Positions 37,881-47,007 of a stretch of 64,000 nucleotides of DNA are shown here, piece after piece. Every line of letters begins with the position of its first letter. Position 1 is the stretch's first letter. Origin of the DNA: Paenibacillus donghaensis (GTDB lineage Bacteria > Bacillota > Bacilli > Paenibacillales > Paenibacillaceae); contig NZ_CP021780.1 of assembly GCF_002192415.1 (NCBI RefSeq), positions 2,232,001-2,296,000 of the forward strand, given 5' to 3'. Below the pieces are notes generated by a model that made no database searches, was not told the origin of the DNA, and saw only the letters and a program-made list of their open reading frames with translations. The translations under genes were made by a program, and so were the position numbers.

Positions 37881-38801
37881 AAGGATGCTCTGCATATGCA
37901 GGATGACATTGCTCCAATATCCGCTGTCCAGCTCGCTGATCTGTACACCGGGTTCACCCCAGGTATGGATGAATTTGCCGTCACCGATATAAATCCCGAC
38001 ATGGCCCGGAATGGCATCACTTTCGAAACGGCCAGGTACGGTGAAGAAGATCAGGTCTCCCGTCCCCAGGTTGCTGCGGCTGACGCGTCTGCCTAGATTA
38101 TCCTGGTCTTTGGCCAGGCGGGGCAGGTCCACGCCGAATTTCTTAAACACATGGCGGGTGAACGAGGAGCAGTCGAATTTGTTCGTCTCCTCATACGGGC
38201 CGGCACCGAAATCATAAGGCACCCCGAGGAATTTCTTGGCATAGGCGACCAGCTCCTGGCTGTCAGAGGCGGAAAGGCTCTGGATACGGATCGGTTTGGC
38301 TGCTTCATGAGGACTCTGATCGTCAGTTTTATCTTCTGTAGGCACAGCGATATTGATCTCTCCAGTAGTCGGATTCCAGCCCACTTCCGTCTGAAACAGC
38401 TTGGACAAGGCGGTGGGTGTCATATATATCTGACCCTCCCGGCGAATCGGAGCCTCCGGCAGAGCCAACTCTTCGCCCATGGAGAACACCTGCGGACTTC
38501 CCGGCCGAAGCATGTACATGACATCGCTGAAGCCCAGCTTGGTGTATCCGCCTTTGGAGGTGTCATCCTTCATGCGGTAGCCCAGCGAGTCGGCAGCGGG
38601 TTTGACCGGAATCCAGAATGTCCCGTTTCCATCCTTGTAGTAAGACTTCTCATAATAGCTGGCTGCCGGTGTTCCATTTGGCAAAATTGAGCTGGTTTCT
38701 TTGTTCTTTGTCTTGGCGGCATAACCGCAAGCCGTGCTTGTAAGCATGAATACGGTAAGCACGGCGGCGGCAGTAAGCATTTTATAAGGCTGATTGGTCA
38801 T
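37878..38801 (-). CDS. NlpC/P60 cell-wall hydrolase with copper-amine-oxidase-like stalk domain
   Basis: The 307-residue protein starts with an export signal (about 1-27; TSTAC is a weak lipobox around C25). Residues about 55-155 look like a copper-amine-oxidase N-terminal-type domain (WIPVKPAADSLGY, IYMTPTALSKLF). The C-terminal NlpC/P60 domain (about 180-307) has the catalytic triad C211 in FDCSSF, H267 in GHVGIYIG and H279. Such enzymes cut the D-Glu/diamino-acid bond in peptidoglycan stems. It is monocistronic and convergent with the ATPase. Confidence 0.88.
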   Translation of the reverse strand: MTNQPYKMLTAAAVLTVFMLTSTACGYAAKTKNKETSSILPNGTPAASYYEKSYYKDGNGTFWIPVKPAADSLGYRMKDDTSKGGYTKLGFSDVMYMLRPGSPQVFSMGEELALPEAPIRREGQIYMTPTALSKLFQTEVGWNPTTGEINIAVPTEDKTDDQSPHEAAKPIRIQSLSASDSQELVAYAKKFLGVPYDFGAGPYEETNKFDCSSFTRHVFKKFGVDLPRLAKDQDNLGRRVSRSNLGTGDLIFFTVPGRFESDAIPGHVGIYIGDGKFIHTWGEPGVQISELDSGYWSNVILHMQSIL

Positions 38802-39128
38802 AAATCACGCTCCATCTTCAAATATAGATTCAGTTTGTGCAAGTTGTTTAGGTCTTATGTAATTGAGGCGTAGGCAATCAATGTCAAGAATAAGCTGGAA
38901 AATAGAGCAATTTGCCTAGAGATTGTGCGTATTTTGTAATAACTGGTGTCAGCTTAAGAGATTGACGGATAATCAACCTCCATATAATATAAGTTTAATA
39001 GATTGGCAGGAGCAGATGTGAGATACGTGTGAGCTGTCGCTTTAATGCTTTCAAAGATAAAAGCGACAATGCTGAAACGCTCCTTCCAATGCCCGCGCTG
39101 ATACCGTAAATGAAAAGGGGTTATACTT
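38802..39128 (+). promoter_or_regulatory. 327-base gap: promoter and leader of the TrpX-like ABC operon
   Basis: TTGACG (38962-38967) with TATAAT (38983-38988) or TAATAT (38985-38990), spacing 15 or 17, is a good sigma-A promoter. The resulting leader of about 130 bases holds a perfect inverted repeat TGTCGCTTT/AAAGCGACA (39035-39043 and 39060-39068) with no T-run after it. No T-box or known riboswitch was recognised. The left part (38802-38950) upstream of the divergent hydrolase gene is AT-rich without recognisable elements. Confidence 0.6.
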
Positions 39129-40202
39129 ATGAAGAAAAAGAAAATATGGCTGGGTTTAAGCTTATGTATGATGTTAGTATCCGCAGGCTGCGGCAATAAT
39201 AATGCTGCTGTAAATTCAGGAAATGCCGCGAATGATCCTGCCGCGACAGCTAGTGCTCCCGCTGACAGCGGAAGCACGGACGGCAAATCCTACAAGATCG
39301 CCATCTCGCAGTATGTGGAGCATCCGTCGCTTGATGCTACCCGTGAGGGATTCATGGCTGCACTCAAGGATGGCGGACTGGTAGAAGGCGAGAATCTTAC
39401 GGTTGATCTGCAGTATGCCCAGGCCGACCAGACCAACAATCTGTCGATTGCCCAGAAGATTGCCGGCGACTCGAATGATCTGGTGCTGGCTATCGCCACT
39501 CCGTCCGCACAATCAGTCGTGCAGAAGGTGAGCAAGGACACTCCCATTCTGTTCGCTGCTGTCACAGACCCGATTGACGCCAAGCTTGTGACCGATTTGG
39601 AGCATCCGGGTGCCAACGTCTCCGGAGCCTCCGACACGAATCCGGAATCGATTACCCGGCTGATGAACTTTATTGCTACACAGTTCCCGGACGTGAAGAA
39701 GCTCGGTATTATCATCAATGAAGGGGAACAGAATGCCGTGGTCATGTCGGACATTGCCAAGGCAGAATTGGACAAGCATGGCATCGAGCTAGTCAAAGCG
39801 GCAGTAACCAATACCTCTGAAGTCAAGCAAGCTGCAGATTCCTTAGTTGGCCGGGTAGATGCTTTCTATATTACCCTCGATAATTCGGTAGTCAGCGGAG
39901 TGGACGCCATTATCCAGACAGCGAATGATAATAAGATACCCTTCTTCTCGGCTGACCGCGATACAGTGGAGAAGGGTGCTTTTGCCACAGTTGGCTTCAA
40001 ATATTATGACCATGGCTACCAGGTAGGCCAGATGGCCGTTGAGGTGCTGAAGGATGGCAAGAATCCCGGGGATATGAAGGTAACGATGCAAGAGAAGCTG
40101 GATCTGATCCTCAACCTGAAGGCTGCCGAAGCCCAGGGAATCGAAGTGACAGATGCCATGAAAGCCGAGGTTGCAGACCAGGCGGCCAACATTATTCAAT
40201 AA
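39129..40202 (+). CDS. ABC transporter substrate-binding lipoprotein (TrpX-like, PF04392 type)
   Basis: The 357-residue lipoprotein has its signal ending VSAGC with lipidated C21. The mature part contains ISQYVEHPSLDATREGF and VQKVSKDTPILFAAVTDP, characteristic of the ABC-substrate-binding family found in trpXYZ-type transporters of Bacillota. With the next two genes it forms a complete importer. Streptococcal members take up tryptophan; here the ligand is not certain. Confidence 0.9.
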   Translation: MKKKKIWLGLSLCMMLVSAGCGNNNAAVNSGNAANDPAATASAPADSGSTDGKSYKIAISQYVEHPSLDATREGFMAALKDGGLVEGENLTVDLQYAQADQTNNLSIAQKIAGDSNDLVLAIATPSAQSVVQKVSKDTPILFAAVTDPIDAKLVTDLEHPGANVSGASDTNPESITRLMNFIATQFPDVKKLGIIINEGEQNAVVMSDIAKAELDKHGIELVKAAVTNTSEVKQAADSLVGRVDAFYITLDNSVVSGVDAIIQTANDNKIPFFSADRDTVEKGAFATVGFKYYDHGYQVGQMAVEVLKDGKNPGDMKVTMQEKLDLILNLKAAEAQGIEVTDAMKAEVADQAANIIQ

Positions 40203-40264
40203 CACCATTATGATGGGGCGATTCCGGCAGGACGCCCCTTGCCGCTTGGAGGAGGAAGTCACCT

Positions 40265-41203
40265 ATGATAATAAGTGTAGATTCATTGCTTGGAGCCGTA
40301 GAAATGGGCCTTATCTTTGCTTTTATGGCTCTGGGCGTATATATTACCTTCCGAATACTTGATTTCCCCGATTTGACTGTAGACGGAAGTTATACCACTG
40401 GCGGTGCCATTGCCGCAGTTATGATTACGAATGGTTTCTCGCCGTGGCTGGCAACCCTGGCCGCCGTGGCTGGCGGGATGCTTGCCGGAACATGTACCGG
40501 CCTGCTGCATACCAAAGGCAAGATCAATGGCCTATTGTCGGGGATTCTGATGATGATTGCTCTCTATTCAATCAATCTGCGGATCATGGGTAAGCCGAAC
40601 CTGTCGCTGATGGGAGAGGACACACTGTTCAGCTCAATGAACCCGCTCTTGGTGATGCCATTTGTTGTTCTACTCCTCAAGCTGCTGATGGATCTGTTTC
40701 TGCGCACCGATCTGGGGTTGGCTCTGCGTGCTACAGGCGACAATGCGCGGATGATCCGCAGCTTCGGGGTCAATACCGACAATACGACGATTCTTGGCAT
40801 CGCCCTTTCCAACGGGCTGGTAGCCTTGTCGGGAGCACTGGTGGCTCAGTATTCCACCTTCGCGGATATTTCGATGGGGATCGGGATGATCGTCATTGGC
40901 CTGGCCTCTGTCATTATTGGAGAAGCGATCTTTGGCGCGCGCAATGTCTTCCGGGCTACTCTGGCCGTAGTGCTAGGGTCGATCGTATACCGGATTGTTG
41001 TGGCGATTGCGCTGCGGGTATCTTGGCTGGATGCTTCCGACCTGAAGCTGATTACAGCCATCATTGTTATAGTTGCGCTGGTGTTCCCATCCTTCCAGCG
41101 GTTCCTTAAGCAGAAGAGCTCTGCACGTAAACGGACGGCTGAATTGGCTGAGCACGCTCTGGTCCGCAAGAAAGGGGGGGCAGCTGATGCTAAAGCTAGA
41201 TAA
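40265..41203 (+). CDS. ABC transporter permease (TrpY-like)
   Basis: The 312-residue membrane protein has about eight helices and the branched-chain/CUT2-type permease landmarks, including TVDGSYTTGGAIAAV near 40 and LRATGDNARMIRSFG near 160. It pairs with the binding protein upstream and the ATPase downstream, whose start overlaps its last 17 bases. GGAGGAGG precedes the ATG. Confidence 0.92.
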   Translation: MIISVDSLLGAVEMGLIFAFMALGVYITFRILDFPDLTVDGSYTTGGAIAAVMITNGFSPWLATLAAVAGGMLAGTCTGLLHTKGKINGLLSGILMMIALYSINLRIMGKPNLSLMGEDTLFSSMNPLLVMPFVVLLLKLLMDLFLRTDLGLALRATGDNARMIRSFGVNTDNTTILGIALSNGLVALSGALVAQYSTFADISMGIGMIVIGLASVIIGEAIFGARNVFRATLAVVLGSIVYRIVVAIALRVSWLDASDLKLITAIIVIVALVFPSFQRFLKQKSSARKRTAELAEHALVRKKGGAADAKAR

Positions 41204-41981
41204 TATCTCCAAGCTGTTTAATCCAGGCACACCGGATGAGAAGATCGCACTGCTTGGCATTGATCTGGAGCTGAAGCCGGGCGACTTCGTGACCATCATC
41301 GGCAGCAACGGGGCTGGTAAGTCCACTTTGATGAATATCATCTCGGGTGTAATGAAACCGGATCTCGGGGAAGTGAGAATTGAAGGAGCTTCGATCAGCA
41401 GTTTTGCGGAATACCAGCGCAGCCGCTGGATCGGCCGGGTATTTCAGGACCCGATGGCCGGAACAGCGCCGCATATGACGATTGAAGAGAACCTGGCTAT
41501 GGCCTACAAACGGGGCCGCAAGCGGGGGTTGTCCATCGGCGTAAATACCCTGAAGCGGAAGATGTTCCGCGAGGAGCTCAGCCGACTGGGCATTGGGCTG
41601 GAGAATCGGCTGCGGGCCAAGGTGGGGCTGCTATCCGGCGGAGAACGGCAGGCACTAAGCCTGCTGATGGCGACCTTCACACAGCCGCAGATTCTGCTGC
41701 TTGATGAGCATACCGCAGCGCTTGACCCCTCGCGGGCCGAGCTGATCACGAAGCTGACCGAAACCATTGTGCGGGAGATGAAGCTTACCACGCTGATGGT
41801 CACACATAATATGGAACAAGCCATCAGGCTGGGCAACCGTCTGATCATGATGGACAAAGGCAGCATCGTGCTTGATATTGATGAATCACGCAAGCAGGAT
41901 CTGACCGTGGAACGTCTGCTCGGCGAATTCGAAACCATCAGCGGCCATAAGCTGGCGGATGACCGGATGATGCTGGGCTGA
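41187..41981 (+). CDS. ABC transporter ATP-binding protein (TrpZ-like)
   Basis: The 264-residue ATPase has Walker A GSNGAGKST at 39-47, the signature LLSGGERQA and Walker B ILLLDEHTAALD. The ATG at 41187 follows GGGGGGG and overlaps the permease gene; the frame is open further upstream (to 41073) but that part lies within the permease gene. The operon ends at the terminator just after. Confidence 0.93.
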   Translation: MLKLDNISKLFNPGTPDEKIALLGIDLELKPGDFVTIIGSNGAGKSTLMNIISGVMKPDLGEVRIEGASISSFAEYQRSRWIGRVFQDPMAGTAPHMTIEENLAMAYKRGRKRGLSIGVNTLKRKMFREELSRLGIGLENRLRAKVGLLSGGERQALSLLMATFTQPQILLLDEHTAALDPSRAELITKLTETIVREMKLTTLMVTHNMEQAIRLGNRLIMMDKGSIVLDIDESRKQDLTVERLLGEFETISGHKLADDRMMLG

Positions 41982-41987
41982 TCCCCC

Positions 41988-42038
41988 AAGAAGTTATGTC
42001 TTCAGTTTACTTAAGACTGAAGATATAGCTTCTTTTTT
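41988..42038 (+). terminator. Intrinsic terminator after the ABC operon
   Basis: AAGAAG and TCTTCAGT (41988-42007) pair with ACTGAAGA and GCTTCTT, followed by TTTTTTT. The remaining gap to 42170 is AT-rich; an extended -10 like TGCTAATAT at 42118-42125 may serve the kinase gene. Confidence 0.85.
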
Positions 42039-42170
42039 TCTGCAAACATCACTCTAAAGGCCTTAACTTCACAACCATTTCTTCTTATTATTTTCATAAA
42101 TACCCATACTGATTTATGCTAATATAAATTAATCAGGTTCAATCCGGCATAAGGGAGCGTGAAGGCATTT

Positions 42171-43943
42171 ATGATTTTCAGAAATAAAGGCGCTTATAAT
42201 TCAGGAATATTTAATAAAATGATCAAGCTGATCACATTTTTGCTGCTGCTGTCCTTCCTGTTTTCCTTAACCGTACTTCAATATATTTACCGGATTTATG
42301 ACCGCCAGATTTATGAGAAGGCCTCCGAGGTGCTGGGCATGTCGGCCATCAACATTGAAAGTGAGCTGCGGGAGCTGGAACAGCTATCTTATACGGTAGT
42401 GACCGATGAGCAGATCCAGCAGTACCTCAGAGCGCTGCAGGACAATCCGCAGCCCTATAACCGGCTGGTCTTGCATAATAAAATTATCAATCGGCTGGTG
42501 GCGTTTGCGGGCGCCGAGAAATATGTCTATTCCATGCTGCTGATCGACAATAATGGGGGTGTGATGTCGGCGGGGAACAGAGAGAGCGTATCGCAATCGT
42601 TGCAAGACCAGTTGAAACCGCTTGCTATAGAAGGCGACGGCAGTAATGTATGGTTCACCCAGGGAAGCAAGAACTCTCTGCTGGCCGTCAGGCAGATTAA
42701 ATCTTATACCGGGTCCACCTTCACATTGGACAATCTGGGGACACTGGTTGTCCGCATCCGTATCGACCGGATCATAGCGGATAATACCGGAGCGACCTCC
42801 AAGCAGGATCAGCTGATTGTTGCCGATGCCAGTACAGGCCAGGCTGTGTATCCGGCAGAGCCTATTCTGAATGTGTCTGAGCTGGCAGACGAACTGCGCA
42901 GCAGAGATGCTTACCGCACAGCAAGCTATGAGCGGGGGACCTATTTTCTGGCCAAAACCAATTCTTCCTACATGAACTGGACTTATATCAATGCTACTCC
43001 GTTTAATGAAATTTTCCGGCAGATTACGTATGTTAAAAGATTAGTGGTAGTCAGCTTCGCCTGTCTGCTGCTGCTGGGGCTGTTGCTCGGCTACCGCTTT
43101 GCCCGCAGCATTGTCCGTCCGATCTCCAAGCTGACCGGCAAGATGCGGCAGATTGAGAAGGGAGATCTGGATAATCTGGAGGAGCAGTCGCTTGGCCTTG
43201 TCTCGCAGACCGCACAGGATGAGGTAAGCCAGCTGAACCGCACCTTCAAAATGATGATCCGCCGCATCCGGGAGCTGATTGACGAGAATTATGCCAAGCA
43301 GCTGATGATCCGTGAGACCGAGCTGAAGGCACTGCAGGCGCAGATTAATCCGCATTTCTTGTATAACACGCTCGAATCGATTAATTGGCTGGCCAAAATG
43401 AACAAGCAGGATCAGATTTCGGAGATGGTGGTGGCGCTTGGATATCTGCTGCGCAGCTCCATAGGCCTGAAGGACCCGCTAATTACGCTGGAGAAGGAGC
43501 TGAGCATTGTAGACAGCTATGTCACGATCCAGCGGACCCGCTTCGAGGAAAGGCTGGATTTCCGGATGGATATTCCCGCTCACCTGCAGGATGCGCTGAT
43601 TCCCAAGCTGACCCTGCAGCCGCTGATCGAGAATGCCATCCGGTATGCGCTGGAACCGAATATTGAGCCATGTACAATATCGATTACAGTCGAGGTCTTG
43701 GATAAGGGGCTTGATATTCAGGTCAGTGACAACGGACCGGGTATGACTGCGGATTTTATCAGCGAGCTGCTGCAGGGCAGGGTACAGACGCGGGGGGAAG
43801 GGATCGGGCTTAACAATATTGAGGAGCGCATCCAGCTTGTGTTCGGTACCGAATGGGGAACGGTGATTAGTAGTGTGCCGGGAAGCGGGACGGTTATTCA
43901 TGTAAGGATTCCGTATACGAGAGGAGAGGTCAAGCATGTATAA
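42171..43943 (+). CDS. Sensor histidine kinase, YesM type
   Basis: The 590-residue kinase has membrane helices near 15-37 and 285-310 flanking an extracellular sensor region, a HAMP domain (about 310-365), the His-kinase domain with phospho-acceptor H395 in INPHFLYN, and an HATPase domain with N-box PLIENAIRYA and DNGPGM. It should phosphorylate the AraC-type regulator encoded next (8-base overlap). The pair precedes a sugar importer, as yesMN does in B. subtilis. ATG 42171 is preferred; GTG 42159 is an alternative. Confidence 0.92.
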   Translation: MIFRNKGAYNSGIFNKMIKLITFLLLLSFLFSLTVLQYIYRIYDRQIYEKASEVLGMSAINIESELRELEQLSYTVVTDEQIQQYLRALQDNPQPYNRLVLHNKIINRLVAFAGAEKYVYSMLLIDNNGGVMSAGNRESVSQSLQDQLKPLAIEGDGSNVWFTQGSKNSLLAVRQIKSYTGSTFTLDNLGTLVVRIRIDRIIADNTGATSKQDQLIVADASTGQAVYPAEPILNVSELADELRSRDAYRTASYERGTYFLAKTNSSYMNWTYINATPFNEIFRQITYVKRLVVVSFACLLLLGLLLGYRFARSIVRPISKLTGKMRQIEKGDLDNLEEQSLGLVSQTAQDEVSQLNRTFKMMIRRIRELIDENYAKQLMIRETELKALQAQINPHFLYNTLESINWLAKMNKQDQISEMVVALGYLLRSSIGLKDPLITLEKELSIVDSYVTIQRTRFEERLDFRMDIPAHLQDALIPKLTLQPLIENAIRYALEPNIEPCTISITVEVLDKGLDIQVSDNGPGMTADFISELLQGRVQTRGEGIGLNNIEERIQLVFGTEWGTVISSVPGSGTVIHVRIPYTRGEVKHV

Positions 43944-45507
43944 GCTGCTGCTGGTGGACGATGAACGGCTTATTCTGGAAGGAATATCACAGGTAGTGGA
44001 TTGGTACAAGGCAGGGACTGAGCTGGCAGGTACGGCCCGCAACGGGATAGAGGCTTTGGAGAAAATAGAATCACTGTCTCCACAGATTGTGATCACAGAT
44101 ATTTCGATGCCTGGTCTGGATGGGCTGGGGCTGGTGCAGACCTGCAGCGAGCGGTTCCCGGATGTCAAATTTATCATGCTGACCGGATATAAGGATTTCG
44201 ATTATGCCCGCAAGGCGATGCATCATGGGGTGAAGCATTATTTGCTTAAACCCTGCAATGAGCAGCAGATTCACGCAGCCATTGTTGAGCTTGTTGAGGA
44301 TCTAGATGAACAGCAGGACCGCGAGCAGTTCGTAAGCGGAATGAAGCAGCGGCTGACCAAGGTATTGCCTCATGTGAAAGAGCAATTTCTGAAGGAATGG
44401 ATCTCCAACAAGACCTACGGCAGGCGTGACCTGGTATATTACCAGGAGATGTTCGGCATTGAACTGAACGGCAAGAATGTCCGGCTGCTGCTGTTCCGCA
44501 TTGAAGGCTCCTATGAATATGAGCATCTGTTTGCGCTGCAGAATATTGCCCAGGATATGCTGCAGGAGATCCTGCTCAGCACGATGATTGGCAGCCATCT
44601 CCTGATTCTGCTGGAGCATGTGGAGACCGCTGACGGAAGCGGCAGCCTACTTGCCCGCACGGGTGAAGTGCGGGAGGTCTTCTGCCGCTTCTACAAGCTG
44701 GATGTGACCATTGCCGTTAGCGACACCGGCAGGATGAGCCAGTCCCGCAGGCTGTACCGCCAGACGCTGGAATGCATGAATCACCGCTTCTATCTGGAGC
44801 CGGGCAGCTTGATTACAAGAAGTGATATCCCCGGTGATGAAATGGGCGGCAGCATTGAGATTGATCTGGAGGAGGAGCAGATCTGTCTGCTGATTAAGGC
44901 GGGCGACAATCAGGCTGTGGACAAGGAGCTGGAGCGGTTGTTCGATGTACTGTCGGCAGACCGGCTGGATATCAATGTGACCCGCTCTTATATTCTGCAG
45001 CTCTACGCCGCGATGATCCGTCTCTGCTTGCCAGAGGAACGCAGCAGCTTCACCTCAGGCCTTGGAGAGCTGGCCGGGATCGACACCTTGGGTGGACTGA
45101 AGAATCATGTGAAACAAGCGGCAGACCGTCTGACGTGTATGTATGAGCGCCACTTCGTATCCCGCCAGGCGGCAACGGTAGATAAGATGCTGCGGATCAT
45201 CGAAGCCGATTACCGCAATGCTGAGCTGACGCTAGGCTCGGTAGCCGCTGAAATGCTCTATATGAATGCCGATTATCTCGGCAAAATCTTCAAGAAGATT
45301 ACCGGGGAGAAATTCTCCAATTATGTGACACAATACCGGATTGCGAAAGCGTCCGAGCATATTCTGCAGAGCGGGGATGTGAAGGTGTTTGAGCTGGCGG
45401 AAATGTTCGGCTTTGGGGGGAATGCCCAATATTTCAGCAATGTATTCAAAAAAGTGACCGGCCGCACTCCCACTGATTTTATGAAACCCCAAACAGAGCA
45501 GACCTGA
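43936..45507 (+). CDS. Response regulator with AraC-type DNA-binding domain, YesN type
   Basis: The 523-residue protein has a receiver domain (about 1-120, acidic D8/D9, phosphorylation site D55 in VITDISMPG, K105 region LLKPC), a long central region, and two AraC helix-turn-helix motifs at the C-terminus (about 420-520, ending FSNVFKKVTGRTPTDF). It starts inside the kinase gene. It probably activates the transporter genes that follow 124 bases downstream. Confidence 0.92.
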   Translation: MYKLLLVDDERLILEGISQVVDWYKAGTELAGTARNGIEALEKIESLSPQIVITDISMPGLDGLGLVQTCSERFPDVKFIMLTGYKDFDYARKAMHHGVKHYLLKPCNEQQIHAAIVELVEDLDEQQDREQFVSGMKQRLTKVLPHVKEQFLKEWISNKTYGRRDLVYYQEMFGIELNGKNVRLLLFRIEGSYEYEHLFALQNIAQDMLQEILLSTMIGSHLLILLEHVETADGSGSLLARTGEVREVFCRFYKLDVTIAVSDTGRMSQSRRLYRQTLECMNHRFYLEPGSLITRSDIPGDEMGGSIEIDLEEEQICLLIKAGDNQAVDKELERLFDVLSADRLDINVTRSYILQLYAAMIRLCLPEERSSFTSGLGELAGIDTLGGLKNHVKQAADRLTCMYERHFVSRQAATVDKMLRIIEADYRNAELTLGSVAAEMLYMNADYLGKIFKKITGEKFSNYVTQYRIAKASEHILQSGDVKVFELAEMFGFGGNAQYFSNVFKKVTGRTPTDFMKPQTEQT

Positions 45508-45572
45508 TTTTTGCACAAACAAAACGGTTTTTTGTATTCATTTAACCATGGAATTTTGAGAAGATACATACA

Positions 45573-45586
45573 TGGAAGCGCTAACA
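45573..45586 (+). promoter_or_regulatory. Catabolite-responsive element (cre) candidate
   Basis: TGGAAGCGCTAACA matches the relaxed CcpA site TGNAANCGNWNNCA at every fixed position and TGWAANCGNTNWCA with one mismatch. It lies 45 bases before the binding-protein gene, so glucose repression of the transporter is plausible. The short region 45508-45572 contains no other recognised element. Confidence 0.6.
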
Positions 45587-45630
45587 GAAAGCGCAACACT
45601 TCCAAACTAAGTAACAAGGGGGAAATACAT

Positions 45631-46947
45631 TTGAAGAAATTATCCGCATTATTGGCAGTCCCGTTATTGATGTCAGTTCTCGCCGGCTGCGGCGGAAATA
45701 ACAATGCAGCAGAGAACAAAGCAACGAACGCGGCTTCAACCGACAAACCCGCTGCTGAGAGTTCAGCAGATCCGGTTACCCTGCGTATTGCCTGGTGGGG
45801 TGGGGACACCCGTCACTCCTACACTCAGCAGGTTATTGACATGTATGAAGAACAGAATCCCAACGTAACCATTGAACCTGAATATGCCTCCTTTGATGAT
45901 TACTGGAAGAAGCTGGCTCCTCAGGCTGCAGCGAACCGCCTTCCCGATATCGTTCAGATGGACGTCTCCTATATCAATCAATATGGCTCGAACGGACAGC
46001 TGGAGGACATGACTCCCTATTTGAACAAACAGGTTCAGGTGGGCGATGTGAACGAGAATGTACTGAATACCGGCAACATTGGCGGCAAGCAGTACGGAAT
46101 TCCGCTTGGAGTCAATGTGCTGGGTCTGCATTATGATCCGGAGCTGCTCAAAAAAGCTGGTTATGATGCGGTTCCAGAGAACTGGACTTGGGATCAATAC
46201 AAGGAAATCGCCATGAAAGCCAAAGATGCTGGATTGTTCATGGATTCCTCGATGGCTGCGGATGTGTTCTTCAACTATTTCCTGCGCACCAAAGGCCTGG
46301 CGCTCTATAATACCGACGGTACTGGGCTTGGCTATGAGGATGATGCGCTGTACAGTGAATTCTTCGGCATGCTGTCGGACTTGATCAAGGAAGGTGCAGT
46401 CCCTTCACAGGACAAGCTGAGCCAGAACAAGGGCGTCATTGAAGAATCGGATATTGTCAAAGGAACAGGAATCGGAATCTGGCAGTGGTCCAATCAATAT
46501 GTAGCGTTGCAGATGGCCGTTAACCGTCCAATGCAGCTGGCGCCAATGCCGGGTCCTGATATGGAAAAAGGTCTCTACATGCAGCCAAGTATGTATTGGT
46601 CCGTAACAGCCAACTCGAAGGCTAAAGAAGAAGCCGCCAAATTTGTGGACTTCTGGACGAATAACCTTGAAGCGAACAAGCTTATTCTGGGTGAACGCGG
46701 TGTGCCGATTTCAAGCAAAATCAAAGAAGGACTGGCAGCTGATTTGACCGAATCCGGCAAGCAGGTCTTCCAGTTCGTAGCCGATATGGAACCCAAAACT
46801 TCACCAATGAGTCCGCCGGTAGGTTCACCGGAGGTTGTGGCCTTGCTTACTGACCTTGCAGAGCAGATGAACTTTGGCCAGATTGAGCCGGATGCTGCTG
46901 CAGCCCAATTCCGTAAGGAAGCAAGCGCAATCCTAAGCAGTCGCTAA
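45631..46947 (+). CDS. Carbohydrate ABC transporter substrate-binding lipoprotein (YesO-like, CUT1)
   Basis: The 438-residue lipoprotein has a signal ending SVLAGC with lipidated C20. The mature part matches the solute-binding family 1 (LRIAWWGGDTRH near 58, YGIPLGVNVLGL near 155). TTG at 45631 follows AGGGGGA; the frame is open to 45511, but lacks a signal peptide there. It belongs with the two permeases downstream. The context suggests pectin- or rhamnogalacturonan-derived oligosaccharides as ligand; this is inferred. Confidence 0.93.
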   Translation: MKKLSALLAVPLLMSVLAGCGGNNNAAENKATNAASTDKPAAESSADPVTLRIAWWGGDTRHSYTQQVIDMYEEQNPNVTIEPEYASFDDYWKKLAPQAAANRLPDIVQMDVSYINQYGSNGQLEDMTPYLNKQVQVGDVNENVLNTGNIGGKQYGIPLGVNVLGLHYDPELLKKAGYDAVPENWTWDQYKEIAMKAKDAGLFMDSSMAADVFFNYFLRTKGLALYNTDGTGLGYEDDALYSEFFGMLSDLIKEGAVPSQDKLSQNKGVIEESDIVKGTGIGIWQWSNQYVALQMAVNRPMQLAPMPGPDMEKGLYMQPSMYWSVTANSKAKEEAAKFVDFWTNNLEANKLILGERGVPISSKIKEGLAADLTESGKQVFQFVADMEPKTSPMSPPVGSPEVVALLTDLAEQMNFGQIEPDAAAAQFRKEASAILSSR

Positions 46948-47007
46948 GGCGATTCAAGTAATGAACCATACTGTGATCCTCATAAAAAGATAAGGAGCTG
47001 GTGACCC

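Noticed and set aside
38990..39128. T-box leader for the TrpX-like operon
   Set aside because: No AGGGTGGNACCGCG-like antiterminator sequence and no terminator in the leader.
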